The notes under the pieces: generated by a model
The model's input: the letters and a program-made list of their open reading frames with translations, nothing else
What the model was told of the DNA's origin: nothing
Databases searched by the model: none
Shown: positions 28,406-37,637 of the stretch, one piece after another
How positions within the stretch are numbered: the stretch's first letter is position 1
How the letters are laid out: each line of letters starts with the position of its first letter
Position numbers and translations under genes: made by a program
Origin: Rubripirellula reticaptiva
GTDB lineage: Bacteria > Planctomycetota > Planctomycetia > Pirellulales > Pirellulaceae
NCBI RefSeq assembly: GCF_007860175.1
Contig: NZ_SJPX01000001.1
Coordinates: 682,001 to 746,000, forward strand
Length of the DNA: 64,000 nucleotides
Reading direction: 5' to 3'

Positions 28406-31149
28406 GGCAGGAATGCAAATTCGTTAGTGTTGATGAGTGTACGACACAAAAGCGCCAGGCTTTGTTGCTTTGCGAAGTCAATCGCCTCTTCGGCTTCCTC
28501 TTCAGTTGGTTTTCGAGCGAGCAACAACTCGAAACAACGAGTGACCTGCGCCGAGGTATCATTGCCAGCCTCGCGTTTGGCACGCGCAGCCAAGAAAGCA
28601 GCTTGCTCGACCACAAAATCGCTATTCATCAGATTCAGCGCCTGCAACGGAGTGGTCGAGACTGGACGCTTGGCCTTAATCTGTCCACAATCCGGAAAAT
28701 CGAATGCCGTAAACATGTGATCATCGACCCGGCGCATCCGTTCTTGGTACAGCATTCTGCGCCACGTTTGGTCGCTATGGTTGTCAACGACTTCCCACTG
28801 GGCATAGCGTGCCTTGACGTTGTGAATTCGATAGCTCGGTCCGCCGATTGATTCGTCCAATCGTCCAGTGGCCTGCAAAATGGAATCACGAATCACTTCA
28901 GCTTCGACACGGCGAGGCGGGTATCGCCACAGCAATTGCGCGGACGCATCTTTCGACAGACCGTCTTTTTCCGGTTCGCTCGACTGACGAAACGCCCTCG
29001 ATAAAACCATCATTCGGATCATGCGTTTGACCGACCACGGCGTCTGCTGCGACGGATCAATGAACTGATTGGCCAGCCAATCCAACAACTCGGGGTGAGT
29101 TGGTGGGGCGCCGGCTTTTCCAAAATCACTTGGCGTGGAAACAATCCCAGACCCGAATGTGTGATGCCAGATACGGTTGACCATGACCCGAGGTGTTAGT
29201 GGATTGCTAGGATCCACCAACCAATCCGCTAGAGCCGCCCGACGCTGGGGCCCTGGTGCGTCGGGCATCAAATCCAGCGTACCGCCAAGTTGTTTGGGAC
29301 CGGCCGCATCGACCTTCCCGTGGGGCGTCTCGGGACTTCCCCGCAACAATACGAAGGTTTCCACCGGTTCGATAAACGTTGCCAAGAAAGCGGGCTGCGG
29401 TCCTTGCACCAACAGTTCGCTGATCACGTCCTGCATCTTGCTTTGTAAATCTTGCCGTTTTTCCTTTCCGGATTTTCTTTTCTGCATCTCAGCCGTCGAT
29501 GCAAACGCTTTCCAATTCCCCTCGTCGTCCCGCAACTCGATCTTGAATTCGCCGTAGTTCGCTTTGTTCATTCCATTCAAATAGTCTGTCTCTAAAAAGT
29601 CCTCGCGATTGGTGCTGATTCGAATCGTACTGACCGTTACCGGCTCTGGAAACTCAAACTCGACCCACGGACGTTCCTTTGACTTCGGAGGCGATTTCGC
29701 AATCCACCCCTTTGTCCCGAAAACACCGTCCGTCAACTTCGCCGCAGGCTTCCCATCGACTAACGTCGCAGGATTGCCTCGCACAACGGTACCGAACGAT
29801 CGTTGAGCGACGTTTTGACCGCCACCTTTGGCTTCGATGATTTCCAACTCGTCCGCGTTCACCCAACCGTTATCAAACGAAACACGAATCTCTCGAGTCG
29901 TTTTGGGTTGGAAGTGAATTTCTTGGTATCCCTGCCAATCTTCTTTCCATGCCCAGCCGGGAGCCCGCATCTGACCGCGAAGCTCGTTCAATTCGCGTCG
30001 CAACTCTTGTTCGCGAACCACCCGAGGATGCTCCGGTGAAAGCTCTGGATACCGGCTGCCAAATTCGACGTCTTGGAATGCTGCCGACATCGCGTAATAG
30101 TCTTGAATCGAAATCGGATCGAACTTGTGGTTGTGGCAACGCGCGCAACCGATCGTGACTCCCATCACCGACGCACCAACCGTTTGCAAGACTTCGTCGA
30201 TCCGATCAGCACGGGCTTGGCGGATCGCCGTTTCCTCGGCCCCAACCGTAGCCGATGGAACATGCGGCCCAGCAACCATGAACCCCGTCGCGTCGCCTGC
30301 GCCCATCACGTCGCCAGCTAATTGCTCGCGAATGAACAAATTGTATGGCTTGTCCTGGTTGAACGAACGCACGACATAATCGCGATACATCCACGCGTTC
30401 TTTCGGTACAAATTGCTTTCACTGCCGTTGGTTTCAGCCCAACGAATCACGTCGAGCCAATGCTGGGCCCAACGTTCACCAAAGTGATCTGACGCAAGCA
30501 GTTCATCGACCAAAGCGTCATAGGCTGCGTCAGCATCAACCGCAAAGGCGGCCACAAAATCATCACTGCGCTTCGGAGTCGGCGCGATGCCGGTTAACAC
30601 AATCGATGCCCGACGAATTAGCGAACGCGGATCCGCAGCACGATTGAAGGTCAGACCTGCTTCGCCAAGCTTGCTTTCCAAGAATTGGTCAATGCTATTG
30701 TGATCAAACGCGGTTTGCATCGGCAAAAACGACCAGTGGTCGACTTCGTCTTCGGCGACCTGATCCATCTGGCCGGGCCAGTCAGCGCCTTGTTTGATCC
30801 ACCGCGTCAGTATCTCAATTTGTTCGGCAGGAATCTTGTCCTCATCCGGCGGCATCGCCGTTTCTTCGTCAACGTGATTGACCACATCGATCAAGTAACT
30901 TTTCTCGGGATGGCTCGGAACCAACGCCGCCAAACCAGAATCACCACCACGAAGCATCCGGCCGCGCATGTCGAGTCGCAAACCAGACTCTTGTTCATCT
31001 TCTCCGTGACAGTGCAAACAATGCTCTTCCAGAATCGGCAACACATCATCGTTAAAGTCGATCTCGCTCGCCTGCAGGCCACCCGAGAAACCGAACGCAA
31101 CGAAACTGCACGCAACAAAAAAAAGAGCGAGGGTCGAAATTCGTATCAT
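28402..31149 (-). CDS. Planctomycete cytochrome protein with PSCyt1, DUF1549, discoidin-like and DUF1553 domains
   Basis: A 915-residue Sec-exported protein (signal MIRISTLALFFVACSFVAFG). The PSCyt1 domain has heme motif CLHCH at 44-48 and the usual TAMPPDEDKIP block near 98. DUF1549 runs about 145-360 and contains a second heme motif CARCH at 335-339 followed by NHKFDPISIQDYYAM. Between the domains, at about 410-560, is a beta-rich insert (VWVEFEFPEP-like: RPWVEFEFPEPVTVSTIRIS) similar to a discoidin/F5-8C module. DUF1553 follows (RRAALADWLVDPSNPLTPR, MVNRIWHHTFG). Both heme sites are intact, so a periplasmic electron-transfer or redox role is likely. The reaction is unknown. It is coupled by a 4-base overlap to DUF1501. 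Confidence 0.92.
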   Translation of the reverse strand: MIRISTLALFFVACSFVAFGFSGGLQASEIDFNDDVLPILEEHCLHCHGEDEQESGLRLDMRGRMLRGGDSGLAALVPSHPEKSYLIDVVNHVDEETAMPPDEDKIPAEQIEILTRWIKQGADWPGQMDQVAEDEVDHWSFLPMQTAFDHNSIDQFLESKLGEAGLTFNRAADPRSLIRRASIVLTGIAPTPKRSDDFVAAFAVDADAAYDALVDELLASDHFGERWAQHWLDVIRWAETNGSESNLYRKNAWMYRDYVVRSFNQDKPYNLFIREQLAGDVMGAGDATGFMVAGPHVPSATVGAEETAIRQARADRIDEVLQTVGASVMGVTIGCARCHNHKFDPISIQDYYAMSAAFQDVEFGSRYPELSPEHPRVVREQELRRELNELRGQMRAPGWAWKEDWQGYQEIHFQPKTTREIRVSFDNGWVNADELEIIEAKGGGQNVAQRSFGTVVRGNPATLVDGKPAAKLTDGVFGTKGWIAKSPPKSKERPWVEFEFPEPVTVSTIRISTNREDFLETDYLNGMNKANYGEFKIELRDDEGNWKAFASTAEMQKRKSGKEKRQDLQSKMQDVISELLVQGPQPAFLATFIEPVETFVLLRGSPETPHGKVDAAGPKQLGGTLDLMPDAPGPQRRAALADWLVDPSNPLTPRVMVNRIWHHTFGSGIVSTPSDFGKAGAPPTHPELLDWLANQFIDPSQQTPWSVKRMIRMMVLSRAFRQSSEPEKDGLSKDASAQLLWRYPPRRVEAEVIRDSILQATGRLDESIGGPSYRIHNVKARYAQWEVVDNHSDQTWRRMLYQERMRRVDDHMFTAFDFPDCGQIKAKRPVSTTPLQALNLMNSDFVVEQAAFLAARAKREAGNDTSAQVTRCFELLLARKPTEEEAEEAIDFAKQQSLALLCRTLINTNEFAFLP

Positions 31150-31215
31150 GAGAATTAATTCGGGTAGAGCCGTTGGATATCAATTGAAATCAATAGTCGC
31201 GGAAAGCGTTGACCG

Positions 31216-32817
31216 CTAGCGACTTACGAACCCGGCCTGGAGCTGGTCGGTCAATTCGCGAACGAGTTCCTGATTCTCGCTGGCAATGTTCTTCGTTTCA
31301 TTCGGATCGTTTTGGTGATCAAACAGTTCCGTGAACACCGGTTTCGCACTCGAATCACGGTGATCACGCCACTGCACTAACCGATAACGATCGGTCCGCA
31401 TCGTGTAACCCATCAAGTGTTCCTCGAACAGTTCACGGTCCCACTTATCTCCTTGCTGGTCGATGATCCGAGACTCAACTTCTTTGATCAACGGACCGAA
31501 CCAAGTCTCACGCATCCCTTGCGACAACGGATTCGCCGCCCATTCCCGCAGTGCTGGATTTGGATACTGACTAAACGCTGCTTTCTTCCAGGGCTGCGCC
31601 GGATCATCTAGTAGCGGCACGAAACTGTCACCTTCAAGATGCTCGGGTACCGATAAACCAGCCAGCTCGCATAGCGTTGGATAGATGTCGACTAATTCAA
31701 CAAGTGCATCCGTCGTTACGCCGCGCGACTTCATATTCGGCGTCCAGATCATCAAAGGCACGCGAGTCGCGATTTCATAGTTCGTTGCCTTTCCCCACAC
31801 ACCCATGTCGCCAAGATGCCAACCATGGTCGCCCCAAAGCACGATGATTGTGTTGTCACGAACGTCAGCATTCTCCAACGCCTCAATCAACTTTCCAATC
31901 TGCGCATCGACGTAACTAACGCTCGCCAGGTATGCGTGTTTCAACGTTCGAGACAGATCCGGATCGATCGGTCCCGTCTTTGGAATGCCTGATCGAGTCC
32001 GCAGTTCGAATGAAGCGTGCAGCCCCATCGCAGCACCATGGTCCGGTGCATCCACCTCGGTCGCCATTGGAATTGAATCTGCGTCGTAAAGATCCCAGTA
32101 CTTCGACGGTGCGCACCAATTCAAGTGCGGCAACTTGTAACCCATCCCAAGAAAGAATGGCTTACCATCTACCTGAACCATCTCTTTCATGGTCTCGATA
32201 GCCAACTGCGTGTTGTATCCATCCAGGTAAGCAGTATCCGGAACATTGGCTTTCTCGTATGCCGGCCCCGCTGCCAAACCAAGTCGCGCCGCCTCGCCAT
32301 ACTTGGACAACATTTTTCTCATGTTGTCGGCTTTCAACTTGTTATTTTCAGGAAGAGCGTATGCCCCAATTGGCTTCTTGATTCCCTTGATGAACCGCAC
32401 CGGATCACGACTCCACGACCGTCCTTCGTCGGTGTCGCCTTGGTGAAAAATTTTGCCACAATACGCCGCCTCGTACCCAGCGGCTACAAAATGTTCAGGT
32501 AGCGTCAAGATCTCTGGCTGCAACTCACGCAGCGAAACGTAGTTGTGGAACAACCCGGTCGTTTCAGGCCTTGCTCCCGTCATCAGGCTCGCACGCGATG
32601 GACGACAAATTGCTTGCTGACAATAGGCTCGATTGAACAGCAACCCTTCACTCGCCAAAGCGTCCAAATTCGGCGTCACGGCGATCGGCGATCCATAGCA
32701 ACCCAATTCAGGTCTCAGATCGTCAACCGCAATGAACAGAACGTTCGGCTTATCGGCGGCATGGACGATGCCTGCGCAGATAAAAGTGACGACGAATAGC
32801 ATAGTGAAAATTTTCAT
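31216..32817 (-). CDS. Sulfatase, iduronate-2-sulfatase-like, exported
   Basis: A 533-residue sulfatase with clean signal peptide MKIFTMLFVVTFICAGIVHA. The metal site VDDLRPELGCYGS (31-43) and formylglycine motif CRPSR (71-75) followed by MTGARPETTGL are typical of the iduronate-2-sulfatase subgroup, as are YCGKIFHQG, FLGMGYKLPHLNWCAP and LWGDHGWHLGDMG. In the family this subgroup removes 2-O-sulfate from uronic acids in glycosaminoglycan-like chains. The activity here is inferred by likeness only. It sits between the FecR-LamG gene and the cytochrome gene of module B, 66 bases before the latter. Confidence 0.93.
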   Translation of the reverse strand: MKIFTMLFVVTFICAGIVHAADKPNVLFIAVDDLRPELGCYGSPIAVTPNLDALASEGLLFNRAYCQQAICRPSRASLMTGARPETTGLFHNYVSLRELQPEILTLPEHFVAAGYEAAYCGKIFHQGDTDEGRSWSRDPVRFIKGIKKPIGAYALPENNKLKADNMRKMLSKYGEAARLGLAAGPAYEKANVPDTAYLDGYNTQLAIETMKEMVQVDGKPFFLGMGYKLPHLNWCAPSKYWDLYDADSIPMATEVDAPDHGAAMGLHASFELRTRSGIPKTGPIDPDLSRTLKHAYLASVSYVDAQIGKLIEALENADVRDNTIIVLWGDHGWHLGDMGVWGKATNYEIATRVPLMIWTPNMKSRGVTTDALVELVDIYPTLCELAGLSVPEHLEGDSFVPLLDDPAQPWKKAAFSQYPNPALREWAANPLSQGMRETWFGPLIKEVESRIIDQQGDKWDRELFEEHLMGYTMRTDRYRLVQWRDHRDSSAKPVFTELFDHQNDPNETKNIASENQELVRELTDQLQAGFVSR

Positions 32818-32867
32818 AAGTTCATATTTCTGTACGGTGGAACGTCGAGAATGAGTATTGACGAGCG

Positions 32868-34562
32868 CTAGTACCCAAGCGGTTTTCCCTGGTCGTAAAG
32901 CGATTTGATTTCGCTTTCCGTGAGTGCAGCGTTGTAAATCCCCAACTCATCAATCGTGCCATCCAGGTTACGGACAGCAAACTCTGGCGTCTTTCGAAAT
33001 GGTTGGCCCCAGTTGCCGATCTCCGCTGGGCCAATTCGTAAGGTATCGGTGTAGAACTCGTCCTTGATCGTCTCACTGCCGATGCGTACGCCGTTGACAT
33101 ACTGATCGACCCGGCGGCCCACCGGGTCATAAACCGAAGCAAGATGAAACCACTGACCGCTTTTGGTGATATCCCAAAACGGCTCGGTAAAGTAAACGTG
33201 GTGCAAACCGGCCGCTTGAACGACCTGCTGCTCATCTTCGCTGAAATGCGAAAACTCTTTCGTGTCGTCAACCATCACCGACAACATCAGCTTGCCGTCA
33301 TTGCGAATTTGCCAATGCGGCTCGCCGTTCTCGTAGCCATCGCCCATAAACAATGCATTGTACCGATGCGAAAGGTCATCGATCCGAACCCAGGCGGCGA
33401 ACGTAAAAGCCAAGAACGTCCCATCAAGCCGCGTGCGAACTCGAGCGGCCGGTCGATCGAATTCCAATCCGGTCGACCCCTCGCCGAAACGCCCGACTGA
33501 TGCAACGACGGGACCGACCAAAGTGCCGTCACCAGCCGAGCCCGCGACTGCCGCGTTGGTTACCAAACGCGACGAACCAGTCGCGTCACCCAAATCGTGT
33601 TCGAATGGGTAGTAGGCAATCAAACGCTTGTCTTTACGAAGCGAATCAAACGCAACTTGCCAACTCGATAACTTCTGACGCTGAAGCTGCGACTGTTGGC
33701 TCCGCAGTTCCTCGGACGTGGCTATCGACGATTCGTCCTCCGATGCATCCTTTTGTCCGTCCAGCCACTGGTCTTCGCCAGTTGTCAATCGCTTCGGATC
33801 ATGGGCCGACTGATGAATTTCAACTTCCCCATCAATCACCCGGACTCGTGCATTGTTGCTCGTGACGGACAGCGAAAACTCGGTGCCCAGATCAATGATT
33901 TTAGAATCGGCAGCATGCACCACAAACCCGCGAGCAGCAGGAGGAACCGACGCACGCAGTCGCCCCGACACACATGTCAGCTCCCAATCGGACGTGACAT
34001 TTAGTTCCGCAGGCCCTTCCACGACAAGAGAGGCACCACAGAAAAAGTCCATTTCGACGACACCGCTGTCGATTGAAAAGGTGCCCGCAGGAATCAAGTC
34101 CCCCGACCGGTAAGAAGCCGCACCATCCGACCAGCGGACGTTTAGAACCCGACGCAAACTAGCATGGCCAGCAACCATCGTTTCAACATCGTTTGCGGAC
34201 ACAGGGCCAGCAAATTGCTGGGCCGGTCGCTGAACAGGTCGCTGGGCAATCGATTCGCCTGAGGACCGGCGTCCAATCGCAAACGCAGCGAGCGAACACA
34301 CCGCAACCAAAACGGCCGCCACCGCAAACCACGCCGGAAAGTCCTGACGACGGGAAACGGCTTGAACCGCTACTGTTGGGGTGACGGTACCAACGCCCGG
34401 CCAACCGGTCTCGCCAAGCGATTCATAGAGTTCAACACTCTCAAGGTACAACGCCCGTGCTTCGGCACTTTGAATCAGCGATTGCTGCATTGACGCAAAG
34501 TCCTCGAGCCCGATAGTGCCATCAAGCGAGGCGAAGATCTGTTCCTGCAATTTTCGATTCAT
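32868..34562 (-). CDS. FecR-like membrane regulator with C-terminal LamG domain
   Basis: From the ATG at 34562, four bases after the sigma stop: a cytoplasmic helical N-terminus (about 1-50, MNRKLQEQIFASLDGTI, of the anti-sigma type); one TM helix at about 76-97 (FPAWFAVAAVLVAVCSLAAF); a FecR domain at about 130-265 (VVEMDFFCGASLVVEGPAELN, then DLGTEFSLSV and VRVIDGEVEIHQ); a charged linker; and a LamG/concanavalin-like lectin domain at about 335-560 (LIAYYPFEHDLGDATG, FTFAAWVRIDD, WFHLASVYDP, IDELGIYNAALTESEI). This gives a sensor layout: intracellular sigma contact, periplasmic FecR, outside sugar-binding module. That the LamG part senses the polysaccharide is inference. Confidence 0.88.
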   Translation of the reverse strand: MNRKLQEQIFASLDGTIGLEDFASMQQSLIQSAEARALYLESVELYESLGETGWPGVGTVTPTVAVQAVSRRQDFPAWFAVAAVLVAVCSLAAFAIGRRSSGESIAQRPVQRPAQQFAGPVSANDVETMVAGHASLRRVLNVRWSDGAASYRSGDLIPAGTFSIDSGVVEMDFFCGASLVVEGPAELNVTSDWELTCVSGRLRASVPPAARGFVVHAADSKIIDLGTEFSLSVTSNNARVRVIDGEVEIHQSAHDPKRLTTGEDQWLDGQKDASEDESSIATSEELRSQQSQLQRQKLSSWQVAFDSLRKDKRLIAYYPFEHDLGDATGSSRLVTNAAVAGSAGDGTLVGPVVASVGRFGEGSTGLEFDRPAARVRTRLDGTFLAFTFAAWVRIDDLSHRYNALFMGDGYENGEPHWQIRNDGKLMLSVMVDDTKEFSHFSEDEQQVVQAAGLHHVYFTEPFWDITKSGQWFHLASVYDPVGRRVDQYVNGVRIGSETIKDEFYTDTLRIGPAEIGNWGQPFRKTPEFAVRNLDGTIDELGIYNAALTESEIKSLYDQGKPLGY

Positions 34563-34566
34563 AAGA

Positions 34567-35121
34567 CTACTGACTCGCCAACTGCGATTGAACACACTTC
34601 AACATCGCCGATCGCAACGCGTTAACACGACTGTACAAACGTCTTGCTTCGACTCCCATTTGTTTGGCAATCCCCGCTACTGAATCCCCCGTCGCATGTA
34701 CGCTTAGCAACAAACGCCGGTCGTCCTGACTCAATTTACTTAAACACTGAGTCAACGCCGCTTGCCGTGGCGACTCCTTCGCCGCCCACGAACTGGAATC
34801 CTCGGCAAGCAACTCCACTAGTTCATCGCTAAACACCAAACGTTCTCGCGAAGCATCACGCACCCGGCTGAGCACTTTGAATCGAGCGATCACACAAGCC
34901 CACCGAATGAAGGCCTCATGCCGCGAGTCGCCTGGGTCCGCCGATTCCGCAGCATATGAAAACGATTCGAACTTTCGCCAGCACTCCAGCGAAACATCCT
35001 GCATCACGTCATCGATGCCCTCTGCCCCAACCATCAACGACCGGACGAAACGGCGAACGCGATGCTCGCAGTGCCCCAGAAGGGATACAAAGTCGTCGTA
35101 CTGTTCGTCTCGAGTCGTCAT
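34567..35121 (-). CDS. ECF RNA polymerase sigma factor, Rhodopirellula/Verrucomicrobium family
   Basis: A 184-residue ECF sigma factor heading module B. Region 2 is visible at about 8-85 (FVSLLGHCEHRVRRFVRSLM, DDVMQDVSLECWRKFE, FIRWACVIARFKVLSRVRDA) and region 4 at about 120-175 (LTQCLSKLSQDDRRLLLSVH, VAGIAKQMGVEARRLYSRVNAL). The R-F-K-x-LS motif and overall length match its counterpart in module A, though the two have clearly diverged, so they are likely to use different promoters. The FecR-LamG gene begins four bases after its stop. Confidence 0.93.
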   Translation of the reverse strand: MTTRDEQYDDFVSLLGHCEHRVRRFVRSLMVGAEGIDDVMQDVSLECWRKFESFSYAAESADPGDSRHEAFIRWACVIARFKVLSRVRDASRERLVFSDELVELLAEDSSSWAAKESPRQAALTQCLSKLSQDDRRLLLSVHATGDSVAGIAKQMGVEARRLYSRVNALRSAMLKCVQSQLASQ

Positions 35122-35473
35122 GAAGGTTGCTCGCCGTCAAAAAATTGCTCCCTTGTAAGTTCCGTCAGTTGAGTGCTTTACCAAACCAATTTCAAATTTC
35201 CTTGAACTTTTTCGGCCCCGGCCGTCGAAACTCCATCTTTTTGCAGCAAGACTTCGAAGCCTACTTCTCCTTTGATGGCCGATTATTTAGCCACGGCAAA
35301 CGACTCGACCGGGTGGATCGATTCCAAGAGACCAAATTCCGGTTCGTCAAATCGGGCCGAAGAGTTCCGGAAACAGCTTGGTTGGCGGCAAGCAAAGCAG
35401 GCGACGAAAGAACGCCAGTGCAGCCGCTGTGATTTTGCGGCAGGCATCAGTGGTGCGATCTCAATCGCAACGA
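35122..35473. other. Intergenic region upstream of the module B sigma gene
   Basis: About 350 bases without a credible gene. It separates the module B sigma gene from the zinc-ribbon gene downstream on the same strand, and should contain the module B promoter near its left end. I saw no clear operator or hairpin. The 19-base tandem duplication at its right border is listed separately. Confidence 0.4.
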
Positions 35474-35509
35474 CTTATCGGTACTGACTACGCTTATCGG
35501 TACTGACTA
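35474..35509. repeat. 17-base direct repeat in tandem (19-base period)
   Basis: The sequence CTTATCGGTACTGACTA occurs at 35474-35490 and again at 35493-35509, separated by two bases. The second copy contains the stop codon (35507-35509) of the minus-strand zinc-ribbon gene, so the duplication copied the stop. It is probably a recent slippage event. Confidence 0.85.
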
Positions 35510-36235
35510 TGCGATTCGTCGATACTGTGGACGCTGGCCAGATTGTTGATCGGTAAGGTCGGCGCAAATGTCGCTGAACATGTCGCTCATCAACCGATTC
35601 GATTTCCCCCAATCATACAATTGACCAGAGATCGTCGCGTTGAATGTGATTCGGCAATAGCCATCACAGGCCTCGATCAACACATGCAGACGCCCGCGAT
35701 TGGTGATCAAACCCGAGGGAAGCTCTGTGCTCAGCGAACACTGGTCGATCGATTGATGAACTTCATCAATCACCCACGCCTTCGATGCAATCGTGCACAA
35801 AACGGCCAACATCAAACGTCCTGGACTGGTATCAAACACGCCTTGCGTTTGCCGATCCATTTTGATTCCCAGCTTGTCGTAGATCGGAAGAATCGCCTTG
35901 GTGAACTTGCCTAGCGAGAACCCGATGGGCGAGACCGCATCGAAGACTTCAAGCAAATCTTCGCCAGTGACACCAGGCTTCGCGATCTTTGCAGAGGCTG
36001 CGATTCTCGCTCGCGCGACTGGATGGTCAAGCACGGTTTGATAGTGAATCGAATTTGTCCAATCCGCAGATTCATCGACGAGAACCGCTTCGACAATCTC
36101 GTTTTCCACGAGCAATTGATCATCACTCGAAAAGATCCCCCCGGGATCACCGCTCAGCGAAGCCGGGCTCTGGTTCTTACCACATGCTGAACAGAACTTT
36201 GCCGCTCCATCGGCTCCACAATGGACACAGAACAT
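35507..36235 (-). CDS. Zinc-ribbon protein of unknown function
   Basis: From the ATG at 36235 the protein has 242 residues and opens with a four-Cys zinc ribbon (C3, C6, C15, C18: CVHCG and CSACGK). An acidic region and a helical part with no signature I recognise follow (ARIAASAKIAKPGVTGEDLL, then SPIGFSLGKFTKAILPIYDK). The C-terminal third is beta-rich and could be a small ligand-binding domain. No signal peptide or TM helix is seen, so it is probably cytoplasmic. The frame extends 12 codons upstream, but this would displace the ribbon from the N-terminus. It stands alone and ends in a short tandem duplication. Confidence 0.75.
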   Translation of the reverse strand: MFCVHCGADGAAKFCSACGKNQSPASLSGDPGGIFSSDDQLLVENEIVEAVLVDESADWTNSIHYQTVLDHPVARARIAASAKIAKPGVTGEDLLEVFDAVSPIGFSLGKFTKAILPIYDKLGIKMDRQTQGVFDTSPGRLMLAVLCTIASKAWVIDEVHQSIDQCSLSTELPSGLITNRGRLHVLIEACDGYCRITFNATISGQLYDWGKSNRLMSDMFSDICADLTDQQSGQRPQYRRIA

Positions 36236-36383
36236 CGATATCAGCTCGCTGTTTGGAATTGGGTGACACAACGCCCGGGGCGACTAAACGAGGCTACCGA
36301 AATTCCGAAAGAGGGGGCAAGACACAATTCCGCTCGCTCGGGCGATTGACAGGCCCTCGAAACGAACCGTTGGTATCCAATAC

Positions 36384-37637
36384 TCACTTTGCCGGACGAT
36401 TCGGGTTCTCGTACCAAGCCACGTTTGCAGTGCCGCGGCCTGCGTTGAGCAAATCCAAGTCTCCGTCGCCATCCATGTCCACGCTGCTGAGGTGATAACT
36501 TTGTTGGTTGCGATCGAGCGTGTGATGCGTGAATGAACCGCTGCCATCGTTTTCGTACCACATCAATAGCTCGCTTCCAAAGCCGCAAACGGCGGCATCG
36601 ATGTCGCCATCCTGATCGTGATCTGCGACGGTCAAGCTGTGTGGAAATTCAATTTCGGGATCAATGGTATGAATTTTCCAACTTGGATTCTCGAACCAGA
36701 TCACGCCGTTGCCATGACCTCGCGATGCCAACCAATCGACTTTGCCGTCGCCGTTGACGTCCGCAGGCGAGATGTTGGTAGCGGCAGTTTGATCCTCGGC
36801 AAGAATCACCTTCTCCCAGACGCCGTCCACTTTATCCTTGCCAGGGTTCTTCCAATAGGCGAACCAATTCCCATCCGTGAATGGCAGCCCCTTTGCTCCC
36901 ACTGCGATTTCTTTCCATCCATCTCCGTCAATGTCGCCGACACCCATGTAATGGCTGCCACCGCGGGCGTCCTTATCGGCAAAGACATGTCGATCCCAAT
37001 GGGGAGCCGTCGCCGGATCGATCGGAATCGACAACCACGCGATCGAGTCACCGATGCCTCGGTCGGGTTCAAAATTGTTGATCACCAAATCATCACGACC
37101 ATCGTTGTCGATGTCACTTCGCGTCAAACAATGGATACCCGTGATTTGCGGATCAATCGTCCGACTCTGCCAAAATGAATCGACGTCGTAACCCCTCTTC
37201 ACACCACTCTTCCAATCATCTGACGTGGTGACGTTGACCGAACGACCGGGGTTTTCGAGCCAAAACGGATGTTCAGATGCAACCGCGCCGGCCCAGTCCA
37301 AGTCGCCATCCCCGTCAACGTCGATCACGGTGCTGTGGATGCATGTTTGCTTTCGATTCGCAAACCGATGCAATACATGCACTTCATTCCAATTCGGCGC
37401 AAGAAACAAACTGACCGTTCCACCAAAGCTGCAAACCACGTCCATCAGTCCGTCGGAATTTGCGTCGATCGCGACCGCCGTGTTGCAGTGCCCCCGATCC
37501 ATCACAAGATGCTTCTTCCAAGCGACCTCGGTGCCATCATCGGCCGCCACAATGGAAGAACCCAACAGCGTGATTGCAACAACGGCCCGCAACCGCGCAA
37601 ACGCATCGCTGAACTGACACGGATTCGTTTTGGACAT
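36384..37637 (-). CDS. Secreted FG-GAP/VCBS repeat protein
   Basis: A 417-residue exported protein with an N-terminal hydrophobic signal (VVAITLLGSSIVAADDG). At least seven calcium-loop repeats of the D-x-D-x-D-G type are visible: DANSDGLMD, DVDGDGDLD, DIDNDGRDD, DIDGDGWKE, DVNGDGKVD, DHDQDGDID and DMDGDGDLD. The roughly 40-60-residue spacing indicates a seven-bladed beta-propeller of the FG-GAP/VCBS kind. Such proteins are abundant in planctomycetes and are thought to bind ligands or act in adhesion. No catalytic residues are evident. It ends 148 bases upstream of the zinc-ribbon gene; whether they are co-transcribed is unclear. Confidence 0.88.
   Translation of the reverse strand: MSKTNPCQFSDAFARLRAVVAITLLGSSIVAADDGTEVAWKKHLVMDRGHCNTAVAIDANSDGLMDVVCSFGGTVSLFLAPNWNEVHVLHRFANRKQTCIHSTVIDVDGDGDLDWAGAVASEHPFWLENPGRSVNVTTSDDWKSGVKRGYDVDSFWQSRTIDPQITGIHCLTRSDIDNDGRDDLVINNFEPDRGIGDSIAWLSIPIDPATAPHWDRHVFADKDARGGSHYMGVGDIDGDGWKEIAVGAKGLPFTDGNWFAYWKNPGKDKVDGVWEKVILAEDQTAATNISPADVNGDGKVDWLASRGHGNGVIWFENPSWKIHTIDPEIEFPHSLTVADHDQDGDIDAAVCGFGSELLMWYENDGSGSFTHHTLDRNQQSYHLSSVDMDGDGDLDLLNAGRGTANVAWYENPNRPAK

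Noticed and set aside
35127-35487. Plus-strand open frames between the module B sigma gene and the zinc-ribbon gene
   Set aside because: Short, overlapping in different frames, without motif or ribosome binding site.
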